Positions 15,534 through 23,741 of a stretch of 30,640 bases of DNA are shown here, piece by piece (positions within the stretch are counted from its first letter, which is position 1; each line of letters starts with the position of its first letter). Both the position numbers and the translations under genes were made by a program. Location: positions 1 through 30,640 of the forward strand of contig CAIMKO010000182.1 of NCBI GenBank assembly GCA_903841915.1, written 5' to 3'. The notes below the pieces were generated by a model, which saw nothing but the letters and a program-made list of their open reading frames with translations, was not told where the DNA came from and made no database searches. The DNA comes from an uncultured Chitinophagaceae bacterium (GTDB taxonomy: Bacteria; Bacteroidota; Bacteroidia; Chitinophagales; Chitinophagaceae).

Positions 15534-16300
15534 ACTGTAGCTTTTATAGGTTCATCATCTTTTTCTATTGGAAGAGCTGCTAATGCTTCTTTCGCTGATT
15601 TTACATTTTCATTTTTAAGGTCTTTGATAACTCTTCCGTCTTTTAATGTAACAGTGCGACTGCTGAAAACTGCAATATCAGGTTCATGTGTTACAAATAC
15701 AATTGTTTTGCCTTGCTTACTGTTCAATTCTTGCAAGAGCGACATGATCTCATAAGATGTTCGGGTGTCTAGATTTCCTGTTGCTTCATCAGCCAATATC
15801 ATCACAGGTTCATTTACCAAAGCCCTTGCAATGGCTACACGTTGTTGCTGTCCGCCGGATAATTGATTGGGCATATGATTCATTCGTTCTGCCAAACCCA
15901 CTGCTTCCAATGCATGGATCGCTTTTTCCTTTCTTTCTTTAGTGGGTACATCAGCATTATATAAAAGAGGTAATTCAACATTTTCCAATGCGGAAGTTCT
16001 TGCCAATAAATTATAGGATTGAAATACAAAACCAATTTTTCTATTTCTCAGTTTAGCCAATTCATTTCGGGAAAGACTCTTTACGTCAGCACCATCCAAT
16101 AGATATTTTCCTTCAGTGGGTTGATCTAAACATCCTAAAATATTCAATAAGGTTGTTTTGCCTGAGCCGCTGCTTCCCATAATGGTCACAAATTCTCCTG
16201 CATCAACAGAAAATGAAACCCCCTTTAAAGCTCTTACAGTTTCGCTTCCCATTTTAAATTCCCGTTTCAATTCATTGATATCAAGTATCTTATTTGCCAT
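15530..16300 (-). CDS. ABC transporter ATP-binding protein, MacB/LolD type
   Basis: A 256-residue ATPase. All motifs are intact: Walker A GSSGSGKTT (42-50), Q-loop FVFQSYNLL, signature LSGGQQQRVAIARAL (147-161), Walker B VMILADE (166-172), D-loop, and the switch histidine in FVTHEPD. The class powers MacB-like permeases in efflux of macrolides, peptides or lipopeptides, or LolCDE-type lipoprotein release. The adjoining adaptor and TolC genes point to efflux. The C-terminal 25 residues (about 230-256) extend past the core domain and are rich in K and E. It overlaps the permease gene by 4 bases. Confidence 0.93.
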   Translation of the reverse strand: MANKILDINELKREFKMGSETVRALKGVSFSVDAGEFVTIMGSSGSGKTTLLNILGCLDQPTEGKYLLDGADVKSLSRNELAKLRNRKIGFVFQSYNLLARTSALENVELPLLYNADVPTKERKEKAIHALEAVGLAERMNHMPNQLSGGQQQRVAIARALVNEPVMILADEATGNLDTRTSYEIMSLLQELNSKQGKTIVFVTHEPDIAVFSSRTVTLKDGRVIKDLKNENVKSAKEALAALPIEKDDEPIKATV

Positions 16301-16339
16301 ACATTTCTTTAATCCGATTTTGATCCGAATTTTATTTTA

Positions 16340-17611
16340 CTAATGCGGCCCACCTCCGCCTTGATTTGGTCTTCTGTTATTTCCACCTCTTGTTGGCATG
16401 AACGGACTTTTCGTTACGGCTGCTGCATCCTTCTTCAAGACTTTTTTGTATCCGGTTATTACAGCATCACCTTCCTGTAAACCCGACACGAGTTGCACTA
16501 CTGTTTTATCATCTAATCCTGTTGTTACTTTTCTGCTGATAATTGTTAGACTGTCTTTCTTGATCCAAACCATCCCCTTATTTATTTTAATACCAATGCT
16601 GTCAATACTCCCTGGTTGTTTGGTTTTGTTTTGCCTCTTCCCGATTTTTTTTAGGGGTGCCTCAATATTAGTGAGATGATATTTCGCGATCAATAAAGAA
16701 TCAGGCGTAAAATTCAATGCTGCTGCAGGAATCAATAATGTATTATTTACTTCGATGGTGTAGATGGTAATGTTGGCGGTCATGCCCGGTTTTAATTTCA
16801 TATCCGCATTCGGCGCATCGATGATCGTGATATAAGTAACTACATTGGATGATACAGAAGCACGCAACCGGATCTCCTTTACTGTCCCTGAAAAAGTATC
16901 AGTAGGGAAAGCATCTACCGAAAAGATCACACGCTGTTGCTTTTTTACATTGCCGATATCAGCTTCATCAACTGAAGCCTGTACCTGCATTTTCGTAAGA
17001 TCTTTTGCAATGCTGAAAAGTGTTGGTGTACTGAGGCTGGCCGCTACTGTCTGCCCTTCACTCACGCTTCGTGAAAGAACTGTCCCATCAATAGGCGAAT
17101 AGATATCAGTAAAACTTAGGTTCTTTTTGGCTGTATTTAACTGTGCAGTGATACTGTTTACATTATCCTTTCCTGCATTATACTGATAAACGGCTGTTTC
17201 AAGATCGGCTTTGCTGATAGCACCAACTGTAAATAGTTTATTCTGTCGTTCATAATTACTTTTTTGATACACCACATTCGCTTTTGCCTGCTGTAGTATA
17301 GCCGTATATTGCTGTACCTGTGCATCCATTAGTGATTTATCAAGTTGCGCAAGTAATTGCCCTTTCTTTACAGGCGAATTAAAATCAACATACACATTTT
17401 TTATCGTCCCGGATATTTGCGTTCCTACCGCTACAGTATCAACCGGTTGCAATGTACCTGTTGCGGTAATTGAATTGCTGACCGTGCCATATTGTACTTT
17501 CTCTGTTTCCAATATGATCACTTCTTCTGCTTTTCTGAACACAAAAAACCATAGGGCAATAGCGGCTATTACCGCTGCAATGATGATGATGATCCATGTT
17601 GACTTTTTCAT
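16340..17611 (-). CDS. MacA-type periplasmic adaptor (HlyD/MFP family)
   Basis: A 423-residue membrane-fusion protein. One N-terminal anchor helix (about 5-24, WIIIIIAAVIAAIALWFFVF) leads into a split lipoyl domain (GTLQPVDTVAVGTQISGTIKNVYVDFNSPVKKGQLLAQLD and DIYSPIDGTVLSRSVSEGQTV). An alpha-helical hairpin lies between them (about 90-155), followed by beta-barrel and membrane-proximal domains. It would bridge the MacB-type permease and the TolC duct. A charged insert with several Lys and Pro lies near 320-335. The tail from about residue 408 is Gly/Arg/Asn-rich and ends in GGGGPH, probably disordered. It sits 30 bases downstream of the TolC-type gene and 39 upstream of the ATPase. Confidence 0.92.
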   Translation of the reverse strand: MKKSTWIIIIIAAVIAAIALWFFVFRKAEEVIILETEKVQYGTVSNSITATGTLQPVDTVAVGTQISGTIKNVYVDFNSPVKKGQLLAQLDKSLMDAQVQQYTAILQQAKANVVYQKSNYERQNKLFTVGAISKADLETAVYQYNAGKDNVNSITAQLNTAKKNLSFTDIYSPIDGTVLSRSVSEGQTVAASLSTPTLFSIAKDLTKMQVQASVDEADIGNVKKQQRVIFSVDAFPTDTFSGTVKEIRLRASVSSNVVTYITIIDAPNADMKLKPGMTANITIYTIEVNNTLLIPAAALNFTPDSLLIAKYHLTNIEAPLKKIGKRQNKTKQPGSIDSIGIKINKGMVWIKKDSLTIISRKVTTGLDDKTVVQLVSGLQEGDAVITGYKKVLKKDAAAVTKSPFMPTRGGNNRRPNQGGGGPH

Positions 17612-17641
17612 TAACCCTAAAATTTAGTACTGATAAATAGT

Positions 17642-18979
17642 TTAAAAACTAACAGGAATACCCATATAGAATTGATAGATCTTATTGTACAAGGCAGCAG
17701 TGTATTTAGCCTGCGTAAAAGCCTGTAAAGCCTGCACATAGGCATTCTTCTGTTGAAGCAACTCCACGGCATTCACAGCACCGAGTTTTAATTGTTCATT
17801 CGTTATACGGTATATTTCTTCACTTGTTTTAAACTGGATCTCTGCAGCAGTATATTGAGCCTGCGCGTTAATTAAGTTGATATAAGTTTGCTCAACTTCC
17901 TGATTAAGGATCGTCTTAGTATCATACAATGAAAGTTTAGATTGTTGAAGAAAGATCCTTGATCTATTGATACTGGTCCTGTTTACTCTCCTGCTGTAAA
18001 TGGGAATACCCATTGTAACTGAAAGTGATTGATAAAAATTAGTATTCATCTGCGGCAGATATACGCCGGCTTCATTATCCGAATAGCCTGTTGATAGCCC
18101 GCCGTTCAGGCTTATGATGGGTTTTACACTTGATTGTGTTTTTTCTAGTTCTACCTCTGATATTTTTATTTGTACTTCTTTATTTTTTATTTCAGGTCTT
18201 GTTTGCTGCGCTTCATTTTGTGCATTCGATAAAGATGCTAATGCATAATGCACAGGGATACTATCCGGTGCGCTTGTTTGAAAATCGAATGAAGTGGGCA
18301 ACAAAAGATATTGTTTTAAAATAACCGTATTCAATTTAAAATTATTGGTCGCATTGATAATATTGTATTGATCAACGGCTACCTGTGATTGCAGTTGTAA
18401 GAAATCTTTCCTTGCAATACTGCCGGCATCAAAACGTTGTTGTCCCTGTTGCATCTGGCCTTGTGAAGTAGCCAATACTGCTTCAAAAGAGATCATGATC
18501 TCTTTGGCAAGAAGGATATTGAAAAAAGCTTGTGTGATACTTAATGTAAGACTGTTCTCGGTTTCTTTAACATTGAGGTTAGCAGATTGAACGGATAGAT
18601 CTTTTGATCGGATATCATTTTTTAAATAACCGGCATTATAAAGCGTCATGGAAGAAGTCAACCCGTAACTGCTGGAGAAATGCGCTTCGTCTTGCATTCC
18701 ACCTGTAGAACTGTTTATTTTATTACTGTTGATCACCGATTGAGAAACCGATCCGGTTAAATTAGGCAAAACACCTGCTTTTGATTGCAAGAGATCTTCT
18801 TCCGTTGAACGAATACTTAGTCGCAGTGTTGCCAACGAAATATTTTTCAGCTTTGCATAAGCGATACAATCCTGTAAACGCCATTGTTTAGGCAGGCTGC
18901 TCAACAATGTATCCTGTGCATTCAATGATGAAAACATTGTAAATAAAACAACAGCCGTTGACACAAAAGTTCTATACAT
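17642..18979 (-). CDS. TolC family outer membrane efflux protein
   Basis: A 445-residue outer-membrane factor. A signal peptide (residues 1-21, ending SSLNAQ) is followed by two OEP repeats made of long amphipathic helices. The first begins WRLQDCIAYAKLKNISLATLRLSI and the second begins near TRPEIKNKEVQIKISEVELEK, with the typical LSLNGGLSTGY beta-strand segment after it. It would trimerise into the exit duct of the tripartite pump encoded by the next three genes. Being first in the operon, it is preceded by the only promoter-like region, which contains a palindrome at 19073-19091. The likely export substrate is unknown. Confidence 0.92.
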   Translation of the reverse strand: MYRTFVSTAVVLFTMFSSLNAQDTLLSSLPKQWRLQDCIAYAKLKNISLATLRLSIRSTEEDLLQSKAGVLPNLTGSVSQSVINSNKINSSTGGMQDEAHFSSSYGLTSSMTLYNAGYLKNDIRSKDLSVQSANLNVKETENSLTLSITQAFFNILLAKEIMISFEAVLATSQGQMQQGQQRFDAGSIARKDFLQLQSQVAVDQYNIINATNNFKLNTVILKQYLLLPTSFDFQTSAPDSIPVHYALASLSNAQNEAQQTRPEIKNKEVQIKISEVELEKTQSSVKPIISLNGGLSTGYSDNEAGVYLPQMNTNFYQSLSVTMGIPIYSRRVNRTSINRSRIFLQQSKLSLYDTKTILNQEVEQTYINLINAQAQYTAAEIQFKTSEEIYRITNEQLKLGAVNAVELLQQKNAYVQALQAFTQAKYTAALYNKIYQFYMGIPVSF

Positions 18980-19243
18980 AAATAAACTTGACTTACGAGA
19001 AGAATAGAATACCCATTATTCCGGAAGATTATTGCTGCAAAGTTCATTACACACAACAGGATGCTTGTTACATAAGTTTTTAAAAAACTTACAGGATTCA
19101 CATATCATCAAAAAAGGAAAGCAAAAAAATGTTCAGAAAGAAAAGGGGGTCAGACAATTGGCGATGCTATAAAATACAAAAGCCTTAAAAATAAAAAACC
19201 CCGAAAGCAAGAGCGATCAGGGTTTTAAAAGAATATGTTTATA
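18980..19243. promoter_or_regulatory. Upstream region of the efflux operon, with an inverted repeat
   Basis: A perfect 9-bp inverted repeat, TAAGTTTTT (19073-19081), one A, AAAAACTTA (19083-19091), lies about 95 bases before tolC. GAACTTTG on the minus strand (19045-19038) is a possible -7 box with no good -33 partner. The repeat would then sit near -50, a possible activator or repressor site. The rest of the stretch, apart from the terminator at 19195-19226, holds no recognisable gene. Confidence 0.4.
19195..19226 (-). terminator. Terminator of the GH3 gene
   Basis: On the minus strand AAAACCC (19226-19220) pairs with GGGTTTT (19201-19195) across a long loop. It is followed by TT, A and a further T-run. 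It begins 18 bases after the GH3 stop. Confidence 0.7.
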
Positions 19244-21499
19244 TTATTTTAGTGTAAGATCTTTTTCCAAAACATCTTTAGAGCTACTGCCCACAAAGAT
19301 CTTGAAAGCGCCGGCTTCTAATTTTGCATTGCCATCGGCATCATAAAATGAAAGATCTTTTCCTGTTAATGTGAAACTGAGTTCTTTGGTTTCACCGGCT
19401 TTTAAAGATACTTTCCGGAATGCCTTTAATTCTTTCACCGGACGAATGATCGATGCGGTAATATCTCTGATATACAATTGCACTACTTCTTCACCATCCA
19501 TTTTTCCGGTATTGCTCACAGTGATCTTGACAGTGAGCTTATCTGTTTTTGAGATAGTGTTGCTGCTTAACGTAAGATCACTGTATTTGTAAGTGGTATA
19601 GCTTAAACCAAATCCAAACGGATATAAAGGATCGTTTGGAATATCGCGATAACGAGAGAACCAATTGCCTGCATCATCAGTTGGATTAGGTCTGCTTGTG
19701 TTGAAATGATTGTAGTAAACAGGGATTTGTCCAATAGCATAAGGAAAACTTACAACTGTCTTCGCAGAAGGATTATAGGCACCTGTCACAACATCAGCAA
19801 TAGCATTTCCTGTTTCTGTTCCCAATATCCAGCAATAGGCGATAGAAGAAACAAGATCATTTATATTTGTTAGGATCAAAGGTCGTCCTGCTGTAACCAA
19901 TGCAACGATCGGCTTTCCTGTTTTTTGCAATGCTTTTAATAATTGTACTTGTCCTTCAGGAATAACAGGATTTGCCAAAGCTCTGTCTTCCCCTGCCATT
20001 TTTCCGGAAATGCCCACATTCACCAGAACAACATCCGAATTATTGGCTGATTGAACAGCAGCATTAATTAAATTATCGTTGGTGCTTGCATCTGCATTAT
20101 AGCCTTCTGCATAATTGATAGCAGACTCTCCTAATTTGTTTTTCAATCCGTCATAGATCGTTACGGCATTATTGGCTGTTCCGTTACCGATCCAGAAATC
20201 AAACATATCTTCTTTGCTCTTTGCATAATAACCGATCAACGCAACTTTTTTTGTTGCAGCAGTTAGTGGTAAAAGATTATTATTATTTTTTAATAAAACA
20301 ATGGAAGCTTTTGCGGCATTTCTTGCTTCGGCTCTGTTGGCTTCAGTAAATAATGTTTTGCTTTCTCTTTCTTCATCAGAGAATTTGTAAGGATTATCAA
20401 ATAGGCCAAGTTTGAATTTGTAATATAAAATTCTGGCAACGGCATTATCCACTTCTGCAACAGTGATCTTTCCTTCTTTCACAAGTTGTGGTAAATAATC
20501 AATGATCACTTTTGATTCCATGTCCATCATACTTCCTGCCTGAATGGCTTTCAGTGCAGCATCTTTTCTGTCGGCTGCATAACCATGCGGTATTTGTTCG
20601 CCAAATGAAGCCCAATCACTTACTAAGAAACCTTTGAAGCCCCATTTCTTCAATAAAATATCGTGTACCAAGTATTTATTACCGCTTGCAGGAACACCTT
20701 CAAATACATTGAATGAATTCATCACAGTTGCGGCACCGGCTTCAACGGCGGCTTTGTACGGCGGTAAATATTTATTCCATAATTGAACACGGGAAACATC
20801 TACCTGATTGTACTCACGACCTGCTTCCACTGCGCCATACACGGCGAAATGTTTTACGCATGCCATGATATGTTCAACATCATTCAAATTGCCTTGTAAA
20901 CCTTTTACTCTTGCAGCAGACAATAATGAACCGTAATAAGGATCTTCGCCAATGCCTTCCATGATCCTGCCCCAACGAGGGTCGTTGGTGATATCACACA
21001 TGGGTGCAAATGTCCAGTTGATCCCTGCAGAAGCTGCTTCTTTTGCAGCAACAGCTGAATTTTTTTCTGCCTGCTTCAAATCCCAACTGCAGGCCTCTGC
21101 TAATGGGATGGGGAATATCGTTCTGTAACCGTGTATCACATCAAAACCAAAAAGAACGGGAATGCCCAAGCGGGTTTCTTCCACGGCAACTTTTTGAACA
21201 GCTTTGGTTTCTTTTGCGCCCAAGACGTTTAAAAATGAGCCAACTTTACCATCACGCAGTTCTTGCATTTTGGTTTTTTGTCCGGCATCATTTGCAGCAG
21301 GCCCTGTAAATAATCCACCGTTCAATTGGTTTAATTGTCCGGCTTTTTCTTCAATGGTCATACGTTTTAGAAGGTCGCTGACACGCTGCTCTATCGGCGC
21401 TTTTGCATCTTTATAAACGGCTTTTTCTGAGGCTTTTGTTTGTGCGAAACTGCAGGAAATAATAGCCATGCAGCAAAGGAGTGAGATCATTTTTTTCAT
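19244..21499 (-). CDS. bglX: GH3 beta-glucosidase, BglX-like
   Basis: A 751-residue exported glycoside hydrolase that removes terminal beta-linked glucose (or xylose) from oligosaccharides. The order is signal sequence (1-20), GH3 N domain, GH3 C domain (from about 395) and a C-terminal fibronectin III-like domain (about 650-740), as in E. coli BglX. The nucleophile is D295 in GFLVSDWASFG. KHFAVYGAVEAGREYN and the late YPFGFGLSYTTY motif are intact. The loop MAGEDRALANP aligns with BglX MAHEASSRT and supplies the acid/base Glu. The leader contains IISC at 13-16, a possible lipobox, directly before SFAQ, a possible signal peptidase I site, so anchored and free forms are both possible. The gene has its own terminator. 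Confidence 0.94.
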   Translation of the reverse strand: MKKMISLLCCMAIISCSFAQTKASEKAVYKDAKAPIEQRVSDLLKRMTIEEKAGQLNQLNGGLFTGPAANDAGQKTKMQELRDGKVGSFLNVLGAKETKAVQKVAVEETRLGIPVLFGFDVIHGYRTIFPIPLAEACSWDLKQAEKNSAVAAKEAASAGINWTFAPMCDITNDPRWGRIMEGIGEDPYYGSLLSAARVKGLQGNLNDVEHIMACVKHFAVYGAVEAGREYNQVDVSRVQLWNKYLPPYKAAVEAGAATVMNSFNVFEGVPASGNKYLVHDILLKKWGFKGFLVSDWASFGEQIPHGYAADRKDAALKAIQAGSMMDMESKVIIDYLPQLVKEGKITVAEVDNAVARILYYKFKLGLFDNPYKFSDEERESKTLFTEANRAEARNAAKASIVLLKNNNNLLPLTAATKKVALIGYYAKSKEDMFDFWIGNGTANNAVTIYDGLKNKLGESAINYAEGYNADASTNDNLINAAVQSANNSDVVLVNVGISGKMAGEDRALANPVIPEGQVQLLKALQKTGKPIVALVTAGRPLILTNINDLVSSIAYCWILGTETGNAIADVVTGAYNPSAKTVVSFPYAIGQIPVYYNHFNTSRPNPTDDAGNWFSRYRDIPNDPLYPFGFGLSYTTYKYSDLTLSSNTISKTDKLTVKITVSNTGKMDGEEVVQLYIRDITASIIRPVKELKAFRKVSLKAGETKELSFTLTGKDLSFYDADGNAKLEAGAFKIFVGSSSKDVLEKDLTLK

Positions 21500-21593
21500 A
21501 TAGCAATAAATAAGTGATAATTGAGCTATGAAGTTATTTCAGTTTTTTTAAATAAAATCGCTTTCTTCATTTTTGTAAAAAGAAAATAACCAA

Positions 21594-22373
21594 ATGACTC
21601 CCCAAGATCAGAACCTGAAAAAATTTCTGGATGCAAAAGCAGATGAATACAATCGGCGGGAGTTTATAAAAAGCGATCCGGTCTGTATTCCCCATCTTTT
21701 CTCCAAAAAGCAGGATATTGAGATCGCAGCTTTGTTTGCTGCTGTTTTTGCATGGGGCAACCGTACCACCATCATCAACAAATCAATGGAATTGATGCAA
21801 TTGATGGAGAATTCTCCTCATGATTTTTGTATGAACTGTGCAGACAATGATCTGAAAAAACTCATGAAGTTTAAACACAGAACCTTCAATACAACTGATC
21901 TGCTCTATTTTATTGAGTTCTTGAAATATCATTATACCATACACAAAAGTCTGGAAACGGCTTTCACAAAAGGAATGAACAAGAATGATGCAACCATTGA
22001 AAATGCATTGATCGGTTTTCATGATTATTTTTTCTCGCTGGAGGATGTTCCGGCTAGAACTAAAAAACATATTGCCACGCCATATAAAAGATCAAATTGC
22101 AAGCGGTTGAATATGTTCTTGCGTTGGATGGTGCGGAAAGATGATAGGGGTGTTGATTTCGGGATCTGGCAAAAGATACTGCCGGCACAATTAATTTGTC
22201 CGATAGATGTCCATGTTGCCAGGGTGGCCAATCGGTTTAACTTATTATCAAGAAAGCAGATCGACTGGCAAACCGCATTGGAACTCACTGATTATCTGCG
22301 GACTTTAGATGCCAACGATCCTGTTAAATATGATTTCGCTTTATTTGGTTTGGGTGTGATGGAAAAATACTAA
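21594..22373 (+). CDS. TIGR02757/DUF2400 family protein
   Basis: A 259-residue cytosolic protein of the TIGR02757 (DUF2400) family, common in Bacteroidota and some other bacteria and of unproven function. Family marks are FAAVFAWGNRTTIINKSMELM (47-67), KRLNMFLRWMVRKDDRGVDFGIW, the conserved CPIDVHVARVANRFNLLSRK, and the C-terminal DPVKYDFALFGLGVMEKY. The all-helical pattern and the PxDxH-like segment before the last helices recall the helix-hairpin-helix DNA glycosylase fold, so a role in DNA repair is possible but not shown. CATTTTTG (21568-21575) may be its -7 box. It is divergent from bglX across 94 bases and is transcribed alone. Confidence 0.85.
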   Translation: MTPQDQNLKKFLDAKADEYNRREFIKSDPVCIPHLFSKKQDIEIAALFAAVFAWGNRTTIINKSMELMQLMENSPHDFCMNCADNDLKKLMKFKHRTFNTTDLLYFIEFLKYHYTIHKSLETAFTKGMNKNDATIENALIGFHDYFFSLEDVPARTKKHIATPYKRSNCKRLNMFLRWMVRKDDRGVDFGIWQKILPAQLICPIDVHVARVANRFNLLSRKQIDWQTALELTDYLRTLDANDPVKYDFALFGLGVMEKY

Positions 22374-22661
22374 TTGATCATGTGAATGGCTGATCGAATG
22401 CAGCAAGCTTAGGTATTTTCCCCGCTGATTTTTCAATAACCATGTAGTACTAACAATCACTTGGACATCTTATCTATATAACAGCCCTGAACTGTATACG
22501 GCTTATCCATGAGTTATCCATGGGTTATCTATGGGTTATCTATGGATTATCTATGGGTTGTGCGCCAGATTGTCAGCTCATCATTTGCAATTAACAGCAG
22601 GAAGGGTTACCTGATAGAGACAAAAAATAAAGGATCAACAATGCCATCATTCAATACTTGA
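22374..22661. other. 288-base intergenic region between convergent genes
   Basis: It lies between the 3' ends of the TIGR02757 gene and the XRE regulator gene. Its content is the 11-bp tandem repeat at 22503-22557. No gene, terminator with a T-run, or RNA gene was recognised in the rest. Confidence 0.6.
22503..22557 (+). repeat. Tandem array of five 11-bp units
   Basis: Five head-to-tail units start at 22503, 22514, 22525, 22536 and 22547, with consensus TTATCYATGGG. Differences are confined to positions 6, 10 and 11. A lone degenerate copy, TTATCTATA, starts at 22470, exactly 33 bases (three periods) before the array. The first seven bases of units 1 and 2, TTATCCA, resemble the start of a DnaA box (TTATCCACA), but the ends do not match. 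Confidence 0.9.
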
Positions 22662-22862
22662 TTAATCATGTTTTTCCAGCTGGAATAATTCTTCTACCGT
22701 GATCTTCAATTCTTTCGCCAATTTTAATGCCAGCACAGTTGATGGAACATATTTGCCCGATTCCATCGTGTTGATCGTTTGTCTGCTCACACCAATTTTT
22801 TTGGCAAGATCATCCTGTGTTAGATCATAAATAGCACGCTGTATTTTTATTTTATTTTTCAT
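22662..22862 (-). CDS. XRE-family HTH regulator
   Basis: A 66-residue single-domain Cro/C1-type DNA-binding protein. The five-helix core is complete: KIQRAIYDLTQDDLAKKIGVSRQTINTMESGKYVPSTVLALKLAKEL, with the recognition helix at VSRQTINTMES. It is of the short YozG-like type often paired with a small membrane protein. It overlaps the end of the membrane protein gene upstream by 11 bases, so the two are translationally linked. It probably regulates its own operon through the repeats upstream of that gene. There is no C-terminal sensor domain, so a signal would have to come through the partner protein. Confidence 0.88.
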   Translation of the reverse strand: MKNKIKIQRAIYDLTQDDLAKKIGVSRQTINTMESGKYVPSTVLALKLAKELKITVEELFQLEKHD

Positions 22863-23298
22863 TGTTACTTTTGTTATATCGGGACATTAAGTATTTAAAA
22901 CGAATGATAAAAATGATCAGTACGGTAAACATATTCCAGATCATTACATGAAAGAACAATCCCCCGTAAACAAACAAGATACAAATTATCAATACCAGAT
23001 AATTCGCATAGACTGCCCAATGCAAAGATTCGAGGCGAATGAATTGAATCATCTCGTCTTCTGTCTTCTCTTTGGAAAATGAGATCAGTAACAAACTGAG
23101 GATCATCCCAATTGCTGCAAGTTCATCTGTAAAATTATTTTCAGTAAAATCAATAATGCCCTGCGGGTTATGTTTATACTGCAACCATGGAATATTATAA
23201 TCGAAGAATAAATACGCTATTCCAATTGCGAGAAAAAAAGGTAAAATGATGTAACCGATCTTCTGCCAGGAGTGAGGAAATAAGGGTAACTGTTTCAT
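22852..23298 (-). CDS. Four-helix membrane protein paired with an XRE regulator
   Basis: A 148-residue protein I cannot place in a named family. It has four hydrophobic helices: IGYIILPFFLAIGIAYLFF, LAAIGMILSLLLISF, WAVYANYLVLIICILFVYG, and IWNMFTVLIIFIIRF. They are separated by an acidic cytosolic-type loop (SKEKTEDEMIQFIRLESLHW), and the C-terminus is basic and polar. There is no signal peptide and no enzyme motif. Small membrane proteins co-encoded with YozG-type XRE regulators recur in Bacteroidota and Firmicutes, where they are thought to be sensors or regulated effectors. That role is inference here. A good promoter (TTTG-N20-TACATTTA) lies just upstream. Confidence 0.72.
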   Translation of the reverse strand: MKQLPLFPHSWQKIGYIILPFFLAIGIAYLFFDYNIPWLQYKHNPQGIIDFTENNFTDELAAIGMILSLLLISFSKEKTEDEMIQFIRLESLHWAVYANYLVLIICILFVYGGLFFHVMIWNMFTVLIIFIIRFKYLMSRYNKSNNEK

Positions 23299-23319
23299 AA
23301 AATGATTTTTAGTGCAGCA

Positions 23320-23351
23320 TAAATGTAAAAATAATTACTCGAAATGACAAA
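23320..23351 (-). promoter_or_regulatory. Promoter of the membrane protein/XRE pair
   Basis: Read on the minus strand: TTTG (23351-23348), 20 bases, then TACATTTA (23327-23320), one mismatch from TAnnTTTG. The expected start is about 15 bases before the ATG at 23298. Confidence 0.55.
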
Positions 23352-23386
23352 TAAACTTTACAAAATGTCATAAATAGCAGACATTT
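23342..23386. promoter_or_regulatory. Operator-like inverted repeats upstream of the XRE pair
   Basis: ATGACA (23344-23349) and TGTCAT (23366-23371) form one inverted repeat, and AAATGTC (23363-23369) and GACATTT (23380-23386) form another that shares the central half-site. The first half-site overlaps the -33 box of the pair's promoter. This is a likely target of the XRE regulator. The region is also upstream of the plus-strand gene at 23456. Confidence 0.5.
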
Positions 23387-23455
23387 ATATTTTCATTTAC
23401 AAATAATACAAACGGGAATGCTTTGACAGGTAATAAGTTGAACTTTACACCTGTA

Positions 23456-23740
23456 ATGAAAGGAATAATGTTAGACTTAGAAAACATAGATAAACTCAGC
23501 AAGCAAGACCTAGCAAATGCGATCAATTATCTGATCGAAGAAGATTTTCATGCTTTGATACAGGTTTTATATCGGTTAGATATTAATGAGAAATTACTCA
23601 AGCAAACTTTGCATGATAATAAAGAGGAAGACGCAGGGGTAATGATCGCTGATATGATCATTAAAAGGCAAACCCAAAAAGAGGAGTTTAAAAAACAATT
23701 CAAACAACAGAATGATATTGCTGAGGAAGATAAATGGTAA
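23456..23740 (+). CDS. Small helical protein of unknown function
   Basis: A 94-residue protein from the ATG at 23456. Starting at the ATG at 23468 (MLDLENIDKLSKQDLANA) would give 90 residues and is equally plausible. A TTG at 23423 extends the frame further but is less likely. The sequence is highly charged and predicted almost wholly helical: an N-terminal LSKQDLANAINYLIEEDFHALIQVLYRLDINEKLLKQ part, then DAGVMIADMIIKRQTQKEEFKKQFKQQ. It has no signal peptide, membrane segment or known motif. Similar short orphan proteins occur in Chitinophagaceae genomes, but I do not recognise a named family. Its stop codon is 1 base from the stop of the opposite GH9 gene. It could be controlled by the same intergenic repeats as the XRE pair. 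Confidence 0.6.
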   Translation: MKGIMLDLENIDKLSKQDLANAINYLIEEDFHALIQVLYRLDINEKLLKQTLHDNKEEDAGVMIADMIIKRQTQKEEFKKQFKQQNDIAEEDKW

Positions 23741-23741
23741 T

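Noticed and set aside
22503..22557. Possible CRISPR array or replication origin
   Set aside because: Units are 11 bp with no spacers, so it is not CRISPR. The TTATCCA words lack the ACA end of DnaA boxes, and there is no dnaA, AT-rich unwinding element or origin-type neighbour.
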